Under the pieces are notes generated by a model. That model made no database searches, was not told the DNA's origin, and worked only from the letters and a program-made list of their open reading frames with translations. Of a stretch of 64,000 nt of DNA, positions 26,566 to 35,863 are shown piece by piece (the stretch's first letter is position 1; each line of letters opens with the position of its first letter). A program made the position numbers and the translations under genes. This stretch comes from Niallia alba (GTDB lineage Bacteria; Bacillota; Bacilli; Bacillales; Cytobacillaceae), in the NCBI RefSeq assembly GCF_012933555.1, contig NZ_JABBPK010000001.1, forward strand, positions 1,218,001-1,282,000, given 5' to 3'.

Positions 26566-26955
26566 TTGTTGAAAAACATTAAGAATTTTTTTGCAAGAAG
26601 TTTGCCGAATGTAGACTTAGTTTTAGAGAAAAACGAAGTGAGGCACGACGAAACTATTGCAGGGGATTTTTATATAAAAGGTGGAGCAAAGCAGCAAAAG
26701 TTAAAAAGGTTAGAGTGTATTTTGCTCAAGGTGTATAAAGATGAATCAAAAGAGACAGTAGAAACGGTAAAAACAATTCTTATGTCTAGGACATTACTAG
26801 CTAAAGAAAATGCTATGATCCCATTTACTTTTTTAGTATCTAAAGAAATGGAACCATCAACGGAGGAATTTACCTATAAATTGCATACAAATCTCTTTTT
26901 CGCTGAGAATAAGGTAAGTACAGACCATGATGAATTAGTAATAGTAAAAGAATAG
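26566..26955 (+). CDS. Spo0M-like sporulation control protein, short form
   Basis: About 129 residues with the arrestin-like N-terminal half of Spo0M: LPNVDLVLEKNEVRHDETIA, then GDFYIKGGAKQQKLKRLECI. B. subtilis Spo0M is about twice as long, so the second arrestin-type domain is missing. GGAGG lies about 10 bases before tandem TTG codons at 26566/26569; the in-frame ATG at 26527 lies inside the bcr1-like element and is unlikely. The protein ends cleanly at HDELVIVKE. It may be a short paralogue rather than a truncation. It might be read through from the manganese riboswitch. Confidence 0.65.
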   Translation: MLKNIKNFFARSLPNVDLVLEKNEVRHDETIAGDFYIKGGAKQQKLKRLECILLKVYKDESKETVETVKTILMSRTLLAKENAMIPFTFLVSKEMEPSTEEFTYKLHTNLFFAENKVSTDHDELVIVKE

Positions 26956-27018
26956 AAAGATAGACTATCTTTTGGATAGAAAATCCAAAAGATGAACAAT
27001 AATAATTTGGGACATTCA

Positions 27019-27051
27019 TGAAAAAAGAGCCTCTATATGATTAAGAGGCTC
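27019..27051 (-). terminator. Terminator of kimA
   Basis: GAGCCTCT (27027-27034) pairs with AGAGGCTC (27044-27051), followed on the minus strand by six T. Confidence 0.88.
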
Positions 27052-27096
27052 CTACTAATATAATATTTAATTATTGATTTGACTGATTTTTATGTT

Positions 27097-28923
27097 TTAT
27101 TTTGTTAAATGGTAAGGTACTGTTGTTATTACAACGTTTCTTCGATACAATAAAAATGTTCTAATCAATAAACTAGATTGATTATGAAGAATATTGTGCC
27201 AACCTTTCTTCGGTATGAATTGTGGAATGACCACCGTTACCTGGTAATTTCCTTCTTTTGCTTTATGCTCAACTGTATCAACAAATTTTCTAAGTGGGTT
27301 AATGATACTTCGGTAATAAGAGTGAAGTGTCACAAGCCTAATTTCAGGTTGCCATTTTGCCCATTTCGCTTCGAAAATTTTTTCTTCTTCTCTCTCAAAA
27401 GAAACATAAACAGCAATAATTTGTTCTGGTTTAAGTGATTTAGCGTAATTTAGGGTATTCTCTACTACGTGAGTCATTCCTGCTACAGGTACAATCATCA
27501 CATTCCCTTGAATAGTTAAAGCCGGTTCACAAGTAGTAAGTCTAAGCTGGTCACCAACTGCTAAATAGTGTTTATTTATTTTATGAAAGATAAACACAAT
27601 GATAGGCAAGAAAATTAATATGGACCATATCTGTGAGAATTTTGTTAAAAAGAATACCATTGTAACGATAAAACTTATTAAAGCACCAACTGTATTAATA
27701 ATAAATTTGGGAACCCACCCCTTTGGTTTTTCTCTAAGCCACTTAACCATCATTCCACTTTGTGACAAGGTGAATGGGAGGAAAACCCCAACAGCATAAA
27801 GCGGAATTAGATGCTCTGTTTTAGCATTAAAAACTAGGATTAGAAGGATTGAAGCTAGACCCAAGATTATTATTCCATTTGAATAACCTAGACGGTCTCC
27901 TCTGATTAGGAACATCCTCGGAACAAATTTATCTTTAGCAAGATTAACTGCAAGTAGTGGAAATGCAGAATATCCAGTGTTGGCAGCAAGAATTAGAATC
28001 AAGGCCGTTGTTACTTGAATAAAGAAATACATAAAATTACGTCCGAAAACTCCCTCTGCTATTTGGGAAACAACAGTTACTTCTGCTTTAGGAGTAATTC
28101 CGTAATAATAGGCCAAAGTTACAATTCCAGTAAATAATACTGCAAGCAAAGCTCCCATCAATAATAGGGTTTTAGCAGCGTTGTTAGGCGCAGGTTTTTT
28201 GAAATTAGGAATCGCATTTGATATAGCTTCAACACCTGTTAAAGCAGAACTTCCTGAAGCAAAGGCTTTTAATAAAATAAATAAACTGATTCCCGCAACT
28301 GGTGTACCAATTGGTGTATGAAGTTCAGATGAAACATTTCCGGTCAGTATATTATAGACACCTACGCCAATCAAAATAAACAATGCTAAGACGAATAAGT
28401 AAACAGGATAAGCTAAAATAGAAGCGGATTCAGTCACGCCTCTTAAATTTAAAACAGTTAGAAGAAGGACAAATGCAATCGCAATCTCTACATTGTAGTT
28501 ATGTAAAGCAGGAAATGCAGATGTAATTGCATCAGTACCAGCAGAGACACTTACCGCAACGGTTAAGATATAATCTACTAATAAGGAACCACCAGCAATT
28601 AATCCAGGATTTACACCTAAATTGCTTTTTGACACCATATAAGCACCGCCGCCATTTGGATAAGCAAAGATGATTTGTCTATAGGATAATATAAGTGCAC
28701 TTAAAAGAATTAATACTCCTATAGCTATTGGAATGGAGTACCAAAACGCAGCTGCACTTATTGTTATTAAAACAATCAAAATTTGTTCAGGACCATAGGC
28801 AACCGATGATAAAGCATCGGAAGAGAGAATGGCTAAAGCTTTTGTTTTATTCAGTTTTTGTTCACCTAGTTCATATGATTTTAATGGACGTCCAATTAAA
28901 AATCTTTTAATAGCTCCAAACAT
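27097..28923 (-). CDS. kimA: High-affinity potassium importer KimA
   Basis: The 608-residue protein matches KimA (YdaO) of B. subtilis in length and start (GRPLKSYELGEQKLNKTKAL, then ILSSDALSSVAYGPEQIL). Twelve membrane helices of the APC superfamily cover residues 25-450; a cytoplasmic C-terminal domain (about 460-608) follows. It imports K+ with H+, and is shut off by c-di-AMP both at the protein and at the RNA level. A ydaO riboswitch lies in its leader, which confirms the assignment. ATG at 28923 with GGCGGTGG upstream. Confidence 0.95.
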   Translation of the reverse strand: MFGAIKRFLIGRPLKSYELGEQKLNKTKALAILSSDALSSVAYGPEQILIVLITISAAAFWYSIPIAIGVLILLSALILSYRQIIFAYPNGGGAYMVSKSNLGVNPGLIAGGSLLVDYILTVAVSVSAGTDAITSAFPALHNYNVEIAIAFVLLLTVLNLRGVTESASILAYPVYLFVLALFILIGVGVYNILTGNVSSELHTPIGTPVAGISLFILLKAFASGSSALTGVEAISNAIPNFKKPAPNNAAKTLLLMGALLAVLFTGIVTLAYYYGITPKAEVTVVSQIAEGVFGRNFMYFFIQVTTALILILAANTGYSAFPLLAVNLAKDKFVPRMFLIRGDRLGYSNGIIILGLASILLILVFNAKTEHLIPLYAVGVFLPFTLSQSGMMVKWLREKPKGWVPKFIINTVGALISFIVTMVFFLTKFSQIWSILIFLPIIVFIFHKINKHYLAVGDQLRLTTCEPALTIQGNVMIVPVAGMTHVVENTLNYAKSLKPEQIIAVYVSFEREEEKIFEAKWAKWQPEIRLVTLHSYYRSIINPLRKFVDTVEHKAKEGNYQVTVVIPQFIPKKGWHNILHNQSSLLIRTFLLYRRNVVITTVPYHLTK

Positions 28924-29004
28924 GCAAATCCACCGCCTGTTAATATGTCTTATTAATATTTACCTCAAATAAAGTCGTTACTCATGTATTTGTTATTTAA
29001 ATAA

Positions 29005-29218
29005 AAAAGCCTACAAGCCAGTATTAATAGACCTGTAGGCACGTTAATTTTCTTGTGTCACAAGTTCCACCTTCCTTCTCATATAAACGCTTACGAGGTT
29101 AGCTGTCGGATTCGGGCCTTGAGTAGCCCTACCTAAAAAGGATTCACCCCATGGGATTAACTAATATAATACCCAGTAAAGAATGGTTCCCCCGTACCTT
29201 ATGGTTTCAGCGATTTAG
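29005..29218 (-). promoter_or_regulatory. ydaO/yuaA c-di-AMP riboswitch with terminator, leader of kimA
   Basis: Read on the minus strand the aptamer (29218 to about 29085) begins AAATCGCTGAAACCATAAGG, has TACGGGGGAACCA, GGGGTGAATCC, GGTAGGGCTACTC and CCGAATCCGACAGCTAACC, and closes with CGTAAGCGTTT: the ydaO consensus. A terminator follows (GCCTACAGGTC pairs with GCTTGTAGGC, then T6; 29009-29040). c-di-AMP binding is known to stop transcription, so kimA is expressed when K+ is scarce. Confidence 0.95.
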
Positions 29219-29367
29219 AAATTTGAAACAATGAAATTATCATACTCCCGCGTGTGGGAATTGTAAATAGTTTTTTAGAGTAATATTCGAAGGAGCTGGA
29301 AATGCTAATAGTAAAAATTGCTTTTATTTTCGTTATAAAATAAAAGTTGATGTAAAAGGAGGATTTC

Positions 29368-29490
29368 ATGAAGAAAGAAAACAAACCTATAATCTCGGAT
29401 GAATTTTTAGATAAATTAGCTGAAGAAATTAATCAATTATACGGAGAGCCAGCAGAGGAAGAAAGCGAGGACTATAAAAATAATGGTTAA
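29368..29490 (+). CDS. Small acidic hypothetical protein, 40 residues
   Basis: An AAAGGAGG ribosome binding site stands 5 bases before an ATG that opens a 40-codon frame: MKKENKPIISDEFLDKLAEE, then a tail rich in glutamate (EPAEEESEDYKNNG). A terminator follows at 29553. Divergent from kimA. The strong ribosome site and acidic helix suggest a real small protein. I do not recognise it. Confidence 0.5.
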   Translation: MKKENKPIISDEFLDKLAEEINQLYGEPAEEESEDYKNNG

Positions 29491-29552
29491 TCAAAAAAGT
29501 TATTTGAGATAAAGACAAACTCGGTATGAATTGCCCCTTCATTAATATTTAT

Positions 29553-29594
29553 AAACGTCTAAAACCTTGATACATAAGGGGAAGACGTTTTTTT
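29553..29594 (+). terminator. Terminator after the 40-residue gene
   Basis: AAACGTC pairs with GACGTTT, with an inner CC/GG, followed by T7. An alike hairpin with the same loop phrase CCTTGATACA occurs at 41348. Confidence 0.75.
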
Positions 29595-29671
29595 ATTAAT
29601 TTAGTTGAATAAGGATAAATATTAGATATTTCCACAAACTAAAGTGAATAACACTTTAAGGGAGTAATAGA

Positions 29672-31115
29672 ATGATTAAAAAAGAATTGCTAGAATGCCT
29701 TCAAGAAAATATTAGCAATATAAAGAATACATTTCATCATACAACTGACCTTATCGTAAGGAAGATAAAGACTGGATTCGAAAATTCTTTTGATATCAAC
29801 ATTGTCTATTTGGATGGAATTATTGATACAGACCTCGTACAAGAATATGTTGTCAAACCATTATTAGAGCCGTTTAAGACTGTAGAATTTAAGGAATCTA
29901 TTATTGATCAAATGATTGAAAGGATTTTTGAAACGGTTGATGTGCAAACCACATGCCAGTACAAAGACTTAATAGATGCTATCGTACAAGGAAATACTAT
30001 AATATTGATTAATGGTTACCAAAAGGAATTATCATACCATCCGCTAAGTGGAAGGAAAGAAGTCTTGAAGAATCACTAGGAGAAAGGTCTCCAAAGGGAC
30101 CGGTCATTGGGCTAACGGAACAAATAAAAACAAATATCAATTTGTTAAGAAGTACAATAAAAACTCCCGATTTTTGTGTACAAACGATGGAATTTGGGAC
30201 AATCTCCAAAACAACAGTTTCAATATTATTTATAGAAGGTATTGTTGATAAAGGAATTTTACTAGAAGTACGAAAAAGGCTAGAAAGTCTAAAAATAAAG
30301 TATGTACTAAATTCAAAAGTTGTAGAAGATGTATTAGAAGGAAAACCCATGACAATTTTTAATTTGGCAAGAACTTCAGGAAGAATAGATGGAGTTGTAT
30401 CCTCCTTATATGAAGGAAGAGTAATAATACTAGTAGATGGCATTCCTCATGCTATCATTACTCCCACGCTTTTTATGGATTTATTTCAGTCACCAGATGA
30501 ATATCACTTAAAAATGGGGCGGTTTACAAATCGAATATTAAGAATGATTTGCTTCATTCTTTCTGTATATTTACCTGGTATTTATATTGCAATAGCAAAT
30601 TTTCATCAAGAAAATATACCTGACAAGATTTCAAAGGCACTTATATCTAAAGGTGAGTTATTACCAACCTTTTGGGAAATTGCTATTCTTTTATTTTTCA
30701 TTCGAATATTATTAGATGCTTCCTTTCGTATTCCAAAAAATGCAGTAATTTTGCTTTCCTTAATCGGAACAATCGTAGTAGAAAAAACAGCAGTTACAGC
30801 AAAGCTAGTACATCCAGTTAGTCTCATATTAGTAGGTATAACAACTATTTCTAGTTTACTCCTTGCTAACAGAGGAATGCTTACTGCAGAAAATACTTTA
30901 AGACCTCTTTTTTTGATTATTGCTAATTTTTTGGATTTAACGGATTAATCATCTCTGCAACCAATCAAATAATTTATATGGTAAGCATTAAATCTTTAGG
31001 TGTGCCCTATCTATCTCCTTTGATTCCGTTTAGAATACAAGAATTGAAAGATACAATCTATAGGGGAGATTTACAGACACTCATTAATAGCAAACATACT
31101 TATAAAGATGATTAA
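29672..31115 (+). pseudogene. GerA-family spore germinant receptor subunit A, twice frameshifted
   Basis: Three frames together make one GerA-type protein of about 480 residues. Frame 1 (29672-30079): N-terminal domain with FDINIVYLDGIIDTDLVQEY. A shift near 30041-30048 leads to frame 2: KWKERSLEESLGERSPKGP, TISKTTVSILFIEGIVDKGI, LYEGRVIILVDGIPHAIITP and the membrane domain. A T6 run near 30928 (T7 expected) ends frame 2 at 30948; frame 3 continues FGFNGLIISATNQIIYMVSI and GVPYLSPLIPFR to 31115. GGGAG precedes the start. No subunit B or C gene follows, so it is an orphan. The gap 31116-31344 shows no gene. Confidence 0.85.
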
Positions 31116-31344
31116 TTATTTGTAAATGGTTAACGATTTGCAGAGAACATTAAAACATTAACTAATATGAGTTGATTTATCCTAATCTTGCTTTTTATCT
31201 AATTTCAAACATAAATGTAGATGCGTTCGTTTAGACAATCTCACCATTTATAGCGAGGATGAATAAACAACCTCTTGGTAGGTGAGAGTCTTGAAAGCTA
31301 GCGTTAAGGAAATTTCTCAAATACCATGAGGAGGAAATTGTTAA

Positions 31345-32148
31345 TCATATTATTGGCTTTATATGGCGTCCTCTGCCATGAGGGATACATAAAGGTGTCC
31401 CGAAGAGGGGATCTGTCGTTACTTCACAATCAAGATTAAAAACGTCTTTAACTACCTTTGATGTAATCACTTCTTCTGGTTTTCCCTGAATATAAACAGA
31501 CCGGTCCTTAATAGCAATCAGATGATCTGCATAGCGGCATGCTAGGTTTATGTCATGAAGAACCATCACAATCGTGCGGTTTTCCTTTTCATTTAATTCA
31601 AATAATAGGTCTAAAACCTCAATTTGGTGCGTCATATCTAAATAGGTAGTCGGTTCATCCAACAATATTATATTTGTATTTTGTGCAAGAGTCATTGCGA
31701 TCCAGGCACGTTGTCTCTGGCCCCCCGATAAGGAATCCACTGGGCGTTCACCCAATGCCAACATACCAGTCACTTCAAGAGCATTATTGACAATTTGTTC
31801 ATCTTCCTCAGACCATTGTCGGTACCATTTTTGGTATGGATAACGTCCTTGCTTCACCAATTGAAATACCGTTAGTCCTTCTGGAGCAACTGGACCTTGT
31901 GGAAGAATGGCTAATTGTTTAGCAATTTCTTTCGTGGAAAGCTTAGAAATCATCTCTTTTTCAATTAAAATGGAGCCTGACTGCGGTTTTAATAAGCGTG
32001 CTAATGAACGAAGAAGTGTTGATTTTCCACATCCATTACTTCCAATAAATACTGTAATCTCGCCTTTTGGAATCTGTAAATCTAGTTCATCTATGATGAC
32101 TGTATCCCCATATGATAAAATTAGTGATTTTGTCTCTAATATTGCCAT
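31345..32148 (-). CDS. Ferric siderophore ABC transporter, ATP-binding protein
   Basis: A 267-residue FecE/FhuC-type ATPase. Walker A is GSNGCGKSTLL (about 36-46), the Q-loop is ILPQGPVAPEGLTV, the signature LSGGQRQRAWIAMTLAQ and Walker B IILLDEPTTYLD, with the switch His in VLHDINLAC. It powers uptake through the two permeases encoded just upstream (17 bases away). Last gene of a three-gene minus-strand operon that starts at a Fur box. The C-terminal PLFGTPLCIPHGRG is typical of Bacillus ferric-siderophore ATPases (YfmF/YusV type). Confidence 0.92.
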   Translation of the reverse strand: MAILETKSLILSYGDTVIIDELDLQIPKGEITVFIGSNGCGKSTLLRSLARLLKPQSGSILIEKEMISKLSTKEIAKQLAILPQGPVAPEGLTVFQLVKQGRYPYQKWYRQWSEEDEQIVNNALEVTGMLALGERPVDSLSGGQRQRAWIAMTLAQNTNIILLDEPTTYLDMTHQIEVLDLLFELNEKENRTIVMVLHDINLACRYADHLIAIKDRSVYIQGKPEEVITSKVVKDVFNLDCEVTTDPLFGTPLCIPHGRGRHIKPII

Positions 32149-32165
32149 TTGATAATTGCTCCTTT

Positions 32166-33221
32166 CTATGCATTTCGTTGTTTATATAAAAGAAAGATGA
32201 AGTATGGAGCCCCAATTGTAGCGGTAAAAATTCCTGCAGGAACTTCAATCGGCAAAAATAAAGTACGGCCGATCGTATCTGCAATTAGTACTAAAATTGC
32301 CCCGATAAAAGCAGATAATGGCAATAACGCACCAAAAGATGAACCAACAAGCTTTCGAGCTATATGAGGTGCCATCAATCCAACGAACCCAATTCCACCT
32401 GCAAATGCTACAGCAGTCCCAATTAAAGCAGTACAAATGAGTAGTAATACGAAACGCTGCTGCTGTACTTTAGAACCTAATCCAATCGCTATCTCTTCCC
32501 CGAGATCTTGAATGTTTACAGTTCTAATCATAATGAATGATATCATTAGTAAAATTAAAATAATAGGAGCGGCAATCTGGATATTGCCCCAATTTGCGGC
32601 ATAAACAGAACCAGTAATCCAAATGTTTGCCTGACTAACCTGATAAATTGGGCCTAAAATCATGAACAAAGTAGTTAATGATTTTGTTAATGCCCATAGC
32701 CCGATCCCAACCAGAACAAGGCGCACAGGTGAAACACCTTTCTTCCATGCAAGGAGATAGAGTAGAAACGCTACCAAAGTGGCACCAATAAAAGCTGCTA
32801 GCGGCATCCAACTAATGCTTATTGTCAAAGAGTGATTCATATCACTAAACAAAGCTAGAAATAGGACGACAGCTACTGAAGCGCCACCTGTTATACCGAT
32901 GATATCGGGGGAAGCCAGCGGATTCCGTACAACAGACTGTAAAATGGCTCCTGCCACTGCTAAACTCATCCCGACTAATATGGATAAGAGAATTCTTGGC
33001 ATTCGGAAAGATTGGACAATCAAGGTGTCGAAATCTGAACCATGTCCTAATAAAATAGTAACAATTTCCCAAGGTGGAATAAATTCTTCGCCTATACCTG
33101 CACTTATGAAGAATATAACAAGCAGAAAAATAAAAAAAGTAGAAATAAGGAATAATGATTTACTATCAAATAAAAAGGAAATATGATTCTTGGCTACTCT
33201 AAAAGATGTATATTTCTTCAT
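32166..33221 (-). CDS. Ferric siderophore ABC transporter, FecCD-type permease
   Basis: A 351-residue membrane protein of the FecCD family with about ten helices. It has the conserved RMPRILLSILVGMSLAVAGA and NPLASPDIIGITGGASVAVV phrases and the coupling region near GLMAPHIARKLVGSSF. Its ATG at 33221 overlaps the stop codon of the permease gene at 33218 (ATGA), so translation is coupled. It would form a heterodimeric channel with that partner. Substrate cannot be told. Confidence 0.92.
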   Translation of the reverse strand: MKKYTSFRVAKNHISFLFDSKSLFLISTFFIFLLVIFFISAGIGEEFIPPWEIVTILLGHGSDFDTLIVQSFRMPRILLSILVGMSLAVAGAILQSVVRNPLASPDIIGITGGASVAVVLFLALFSDMNHSLTISISWMPLAAFIGATLVAFLLYLLAWKKGVSPVRLVLVGIGLWALTKSLTTLFMILGPIYQVSQANIWITGSVYAANWGNIQIAAPIILILLMISFIMIRTVNIQDLGEEIAIGLGSKVQQQRFVLLLICTALIGTAVAFAGGIGFVGLMAPHIARKLVGSSFGALLPLSAFIGAILVLIADTIGRTLFLPIEVPAGIFTATIGAPYFIFLLYKQRNA

Positions 33222-34222
33222 GAATCCTTACCTCCTTTTCGAGCTATGTAAATAAAGAACGGTGTGCCGATGATAGCAGTCATGATGCCTACAGGTACTT
33301 CTTGAGGCATGACGATGTACCTGGCGCCAATATCTGCAAGCAATAGTAAGATTCCTCCAGTGATTCCGCAATAAGGAAGAATCCAGCGATAATCATTACC
33401 TACCAGCCATTTTACGATGTGTGGCACAACAATACCAATAAAACCAATTGGACCAGCGACTGCAACTGAAGCTCCTGAAAGGAAGATAACTGAAATTCCA
33501 ATCAGCAATTTCAACGCACCAGTTCGTTGCCCAAGTCCTTTTGCAACATCTTCTCCCATGGTCAAAATATTTATCTTATTCGAAATTAAAAATGCCATTA
33601 AGCTCCCGGCAATAAGATAAGGTAAGACAGAGAATAAAATCTTTAAACTTCTTCCTTGGACGGAACCAGCCATCCAAAATAACACTTCCTCCAAGGCAGA
33701 TTCATTCATTACTAAAAATCCTTGTGCCATGGATGAAAACAATGCTGCCATCGCAGCTCCGGCTAGTGTTAATTTAATGGGTGTTAGTCCCTCACGCCCC
33801 AATGATCCCAGAAAATAAACAATGACAGAGGTAACTGTTGCCCCTAAAAAAGCGAGCCAAGCAAATGCCTGTAATGAAGTAATCGATAAGAACATAAGTC
33901 CTAAAATGACAAAAAAACTGGCACCTGAATTAATGCCCAGTATATCTGGAGAAGCCAGTGGGTTTTTAGTCAAAGCCTGTAGTAGAGCCCCGGCAATCGC
34001 TAAACTACTGCCTACGACTGTTCCAATTAATGCCCTTGGAAGGCGGATTTCTTTAATAATAATATGCTCATTTGAACCATTGAAATGCTGAAAAGCTTGT
34101 ATGGCCGTTTTGAAGCTAGTATCTGTATAACCTAGTACAATACTAAAAATGAAAATGATACATAATAATAATGAACCGATTACAAGTCCAGTAATTCTCC
34201 TTCCATTATTCGTTAGTAACAT
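33218..34222 (-). CDS. Ferric siderophore ABC transporter, FecCD-type permease
   Basis: A 334-residue FecCD-family permease, first gene of the operon. It shows IRLPRALIGTVVGSSLAIAG, NPLASPDILGINSGASFFVI and GFIGIVVPHIVKWLVGNDYR. It is similar in type to YfiZ/YfmD of B. subtilis. The promoter region faces the substrate-binding protein gene at 34387, and a Fur box lies between them, so all four genes should be switched on together by iron shortage. Confidence 0.92.
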   Translation of the reverse strand: MLLTNNGRRITGLVIGSLLLCIIFIFSIVLGYTDTSFKTAIQAFQHFNGSNEHIIIKEIRLPRALIGTVVGSSLAIAGALLQALTKNPLASPDILGINSGASFFVILGLMFLSITSLQAFAWLAFLGATVTSVIVYFLGSLGREGLTPIKLTLAGAAMAALFSSMAQGFLVMNESALEEVLFWMAGSVQGRSLKILFSVLPYLIAGSLMAFLISNKINILTMGEDVAKGLGQRTGALKLLIGISVIFLSGASVAVAGPIGFIGIVVPHIVKWLVGNDYRWILPYCGITGGILLLLADIGARYIVMPQEVPVGIMTAIIGTPFFIYIARKGGKDS

Positions 34223-34284
34223 GTAGTTTTTCTCCTCTAATAGTTTCTATATTTTAGTTTATGAGAAGTAGAAAAGGCTGTCAA

Positions 34285-34305
34285 TGATTATGAAAATCAT
34301 TTTCA
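34285..34305. promoter_or_regulatory. Fur box for the minus-strand iron operon
   Basis: TGATTATGAAAATCATTTTCA holds overlapping 7-1-7 Fur repeats (TGATTAT-G-AAAATCA and TGAAAAT-C-ATTTTCA). It lies 63-83 bases upstream of the permease start at 34222. Confidence 0.8.
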
Positions 34306-34353
34306 ATTAATAATTGACATATTTTTCTTTATAACATAACATCTAATTGTAAA

Positions 34354-34368
34354 TGAATATCATTATTA
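34354..34368 (+). promoter_or_regulatory. Fur box before the binding-protein gene
   Basis: TGAATATCATTATTA is a near match to TGATAATNATTATCA, 19 bases before the TTG start at 34387, so a bound repressor would also block initiation. Confidence 0.65.
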
Positions 34369-34386
34369 AATATGGAGGTAACACAA

Positions 34387-35406
34387 TTGCTTACATACTT
34401 TAAACAACAGCGTTTTATTTCAATGATTGCAGCACTGCTGGTAGTTGCACTTTTAACACTGACAGGCTGCGAAAATACAAAGAAAGAAGCATCAGTAAAA
34501 AATGAGCCCTCAAGCCAATCAAACGCCTCAAAAAGCAAATCTTATACGATTGAACATGCAATGGGAACTACAGAAATTAAAGGGACACCAAAGCGTGTTG
34601 TCGTTTTAACTAATGAAGGAACAGAGGCGCTTTTAGCATTAGGGATCAAGCCAGTTGGAGCCGTACAATCATGGTTGGGGGATCCTTGGTATGATCATAT
34701 TAAAAGTGATATGGATGGTGTGGAAGTAGTAGGGGTAGAACATGAAGTCAATTTAGAAAAAATCGCTGCTTTAAAACCGGATTTGATTATAGGAAGTAAA
34801 ATCCGTCAAGAAGCAGTTTATAGTAAATTAAGTGCTATTGCTCCTACTGTTTTTTCCGAGACATTAAGGGGAGATTGGAAAGAGAATTTTGAATTATATG
34901 CAAAATCGTTAAATCGAGAAGAAGAAGGGAAATTAGTTTTAAGTGATTTCGATAATCATGTTTCAGAAGTGAAAGAAAAACTGGGGGATAAAGTGAATCA
35001 AGAAGTTTCCGTTGTTCGGTTTATGTCTGGAACTTCCCGTATATATTATACAGACTCTTTTTCAGGTGTCATTTTAGATGAATTAGGATTCAAGCGTGCT
35101 GAACAGCAAAAAGACCTTTTCACTGCTGATAACCAGCTTGGTAATCTGGCTATTGAAGTAGGAAAAGAGGTTATCCCTAAAATGGATGCAGATATACTTT
35201 TCTACTTTACATACGCTCCAGATGGTGATCGAAAAGCCTTGGATACTGCCAAAGAATGGACAAGTGATTCTTTGTGGAAGAACTTAAATGTAGTGAAAGA
35301 AGGAAATGCACATGAAGTAAGTGATGCAGTATGGAATACTGCAGGCGGTGTAATTGCAGCAAATCAAATGTTAGACGAGTTAGAAGATATTATGTTAAAT
35401 AAATAA
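34387..35406 (+). CDS. Ferric siderophore substrate-binding lipoprotein
   Basis: A 339-residue lipoprotein: signal MLTYFKQQRF plus a hydrophobic stretch ending LTLTGC, lipidated Cys at 28. The body is a class III periplasmic-binding fold: EIKGTPKRVVVLTNEGTEAL, ALGIKPVGAVQSW, LEKIAALKPDLIIGSKIRQE and LRGDWKENFELYAKSLNREE. This last phrase resembles the YfiY group (hydroxamate/citrate-type siderophores), but I cannot name the ligand. GGAGGT stands 6 bases before TTG at 34387; the ATG at 34372 overlaps it. Divergent from its permease and ATPase genes. Confidence 0.9.
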   Translation: MLTYFKQQRFISMIAALLVVALLTLTGCENTKKEASVKNEPSSQSNASKSKSYTIEHAMGTTEIKGTPKRVVVLTNEGTEALLALGIKPVGAVQSWLGDPWYDHIKSDMDGVEVVGVEHEVNLEKIAALKPDLIIGSKIRQEAVYSKLSAIAPTVFSETLRGDWKENFELYAKSLNREEEGKLVLSDFDNHVSEVKEKLGDKVNQEVSVVRFMSGTSRIYYTDSFSGVILDELGFKRAEQQKDLFTADNQLGNLAIEVGKEVIPKMDADILFYFTYAPDGDRKALDTAKEWTSDSLWKNLNVVKEGNAHEVSDAVWNTAGGVIAANQMLDELEDIMLNK

Positions 35407-35657
35407 GTTCTTAGATTAATACGGTATTCTAATTATTGGTTTTAGTAGTAAGTAGGTTGTCTGTTTATAGTTCTCAAAAAAGGGAGATTTTTTATATTAC
35501 TCCTAATACTTGTAAGGGAAAGTAACTCTAATACCTTATTTAATGTATAAATCTTAAATAGATGATGATTTTTGATTTGAATAATTATGATATAGCAAAA
35601 AATTTAGTCTGTTGCCACTAGGTAACTGACTTTTATTTCACCTATTTAGAATTCAAC

Positions 35658-35717
35658 TTGACAATAAATTTTGAATTGGTATACTAAAACCATTATTGAA
35701 ATTGATAATCATTATCA
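35658..35717 (+). promoter_or_regulatory. Promoter with perfect Fur box for the second siderophore operon
   Basis: TTGACA (35658-35663), a 16-bp spacer and TATACT (35680-35685) make a strong sigma-A promoter. TGATAATCATTATCA (35703-35717) is a perfect 7-1-7 Fur box covering the early transcribed region. The leader to the start codon at 35864 is about 165 nt. The other parts of the 457-bp gap show nothing definite. Confidence 0.88.
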
Positions 35718-35863
35718 TTTTTGTTTTTGAATTATCTCAAAATACAATAGATAAATAGAGATAATTATTTACTTTCATACATAAAAACCATTACATAGAT
35801 GTTAATTTTATTAATTCAATAATCTGTTGTTTATAAATCTTATAAAGGGAGAGTATATAAAAA

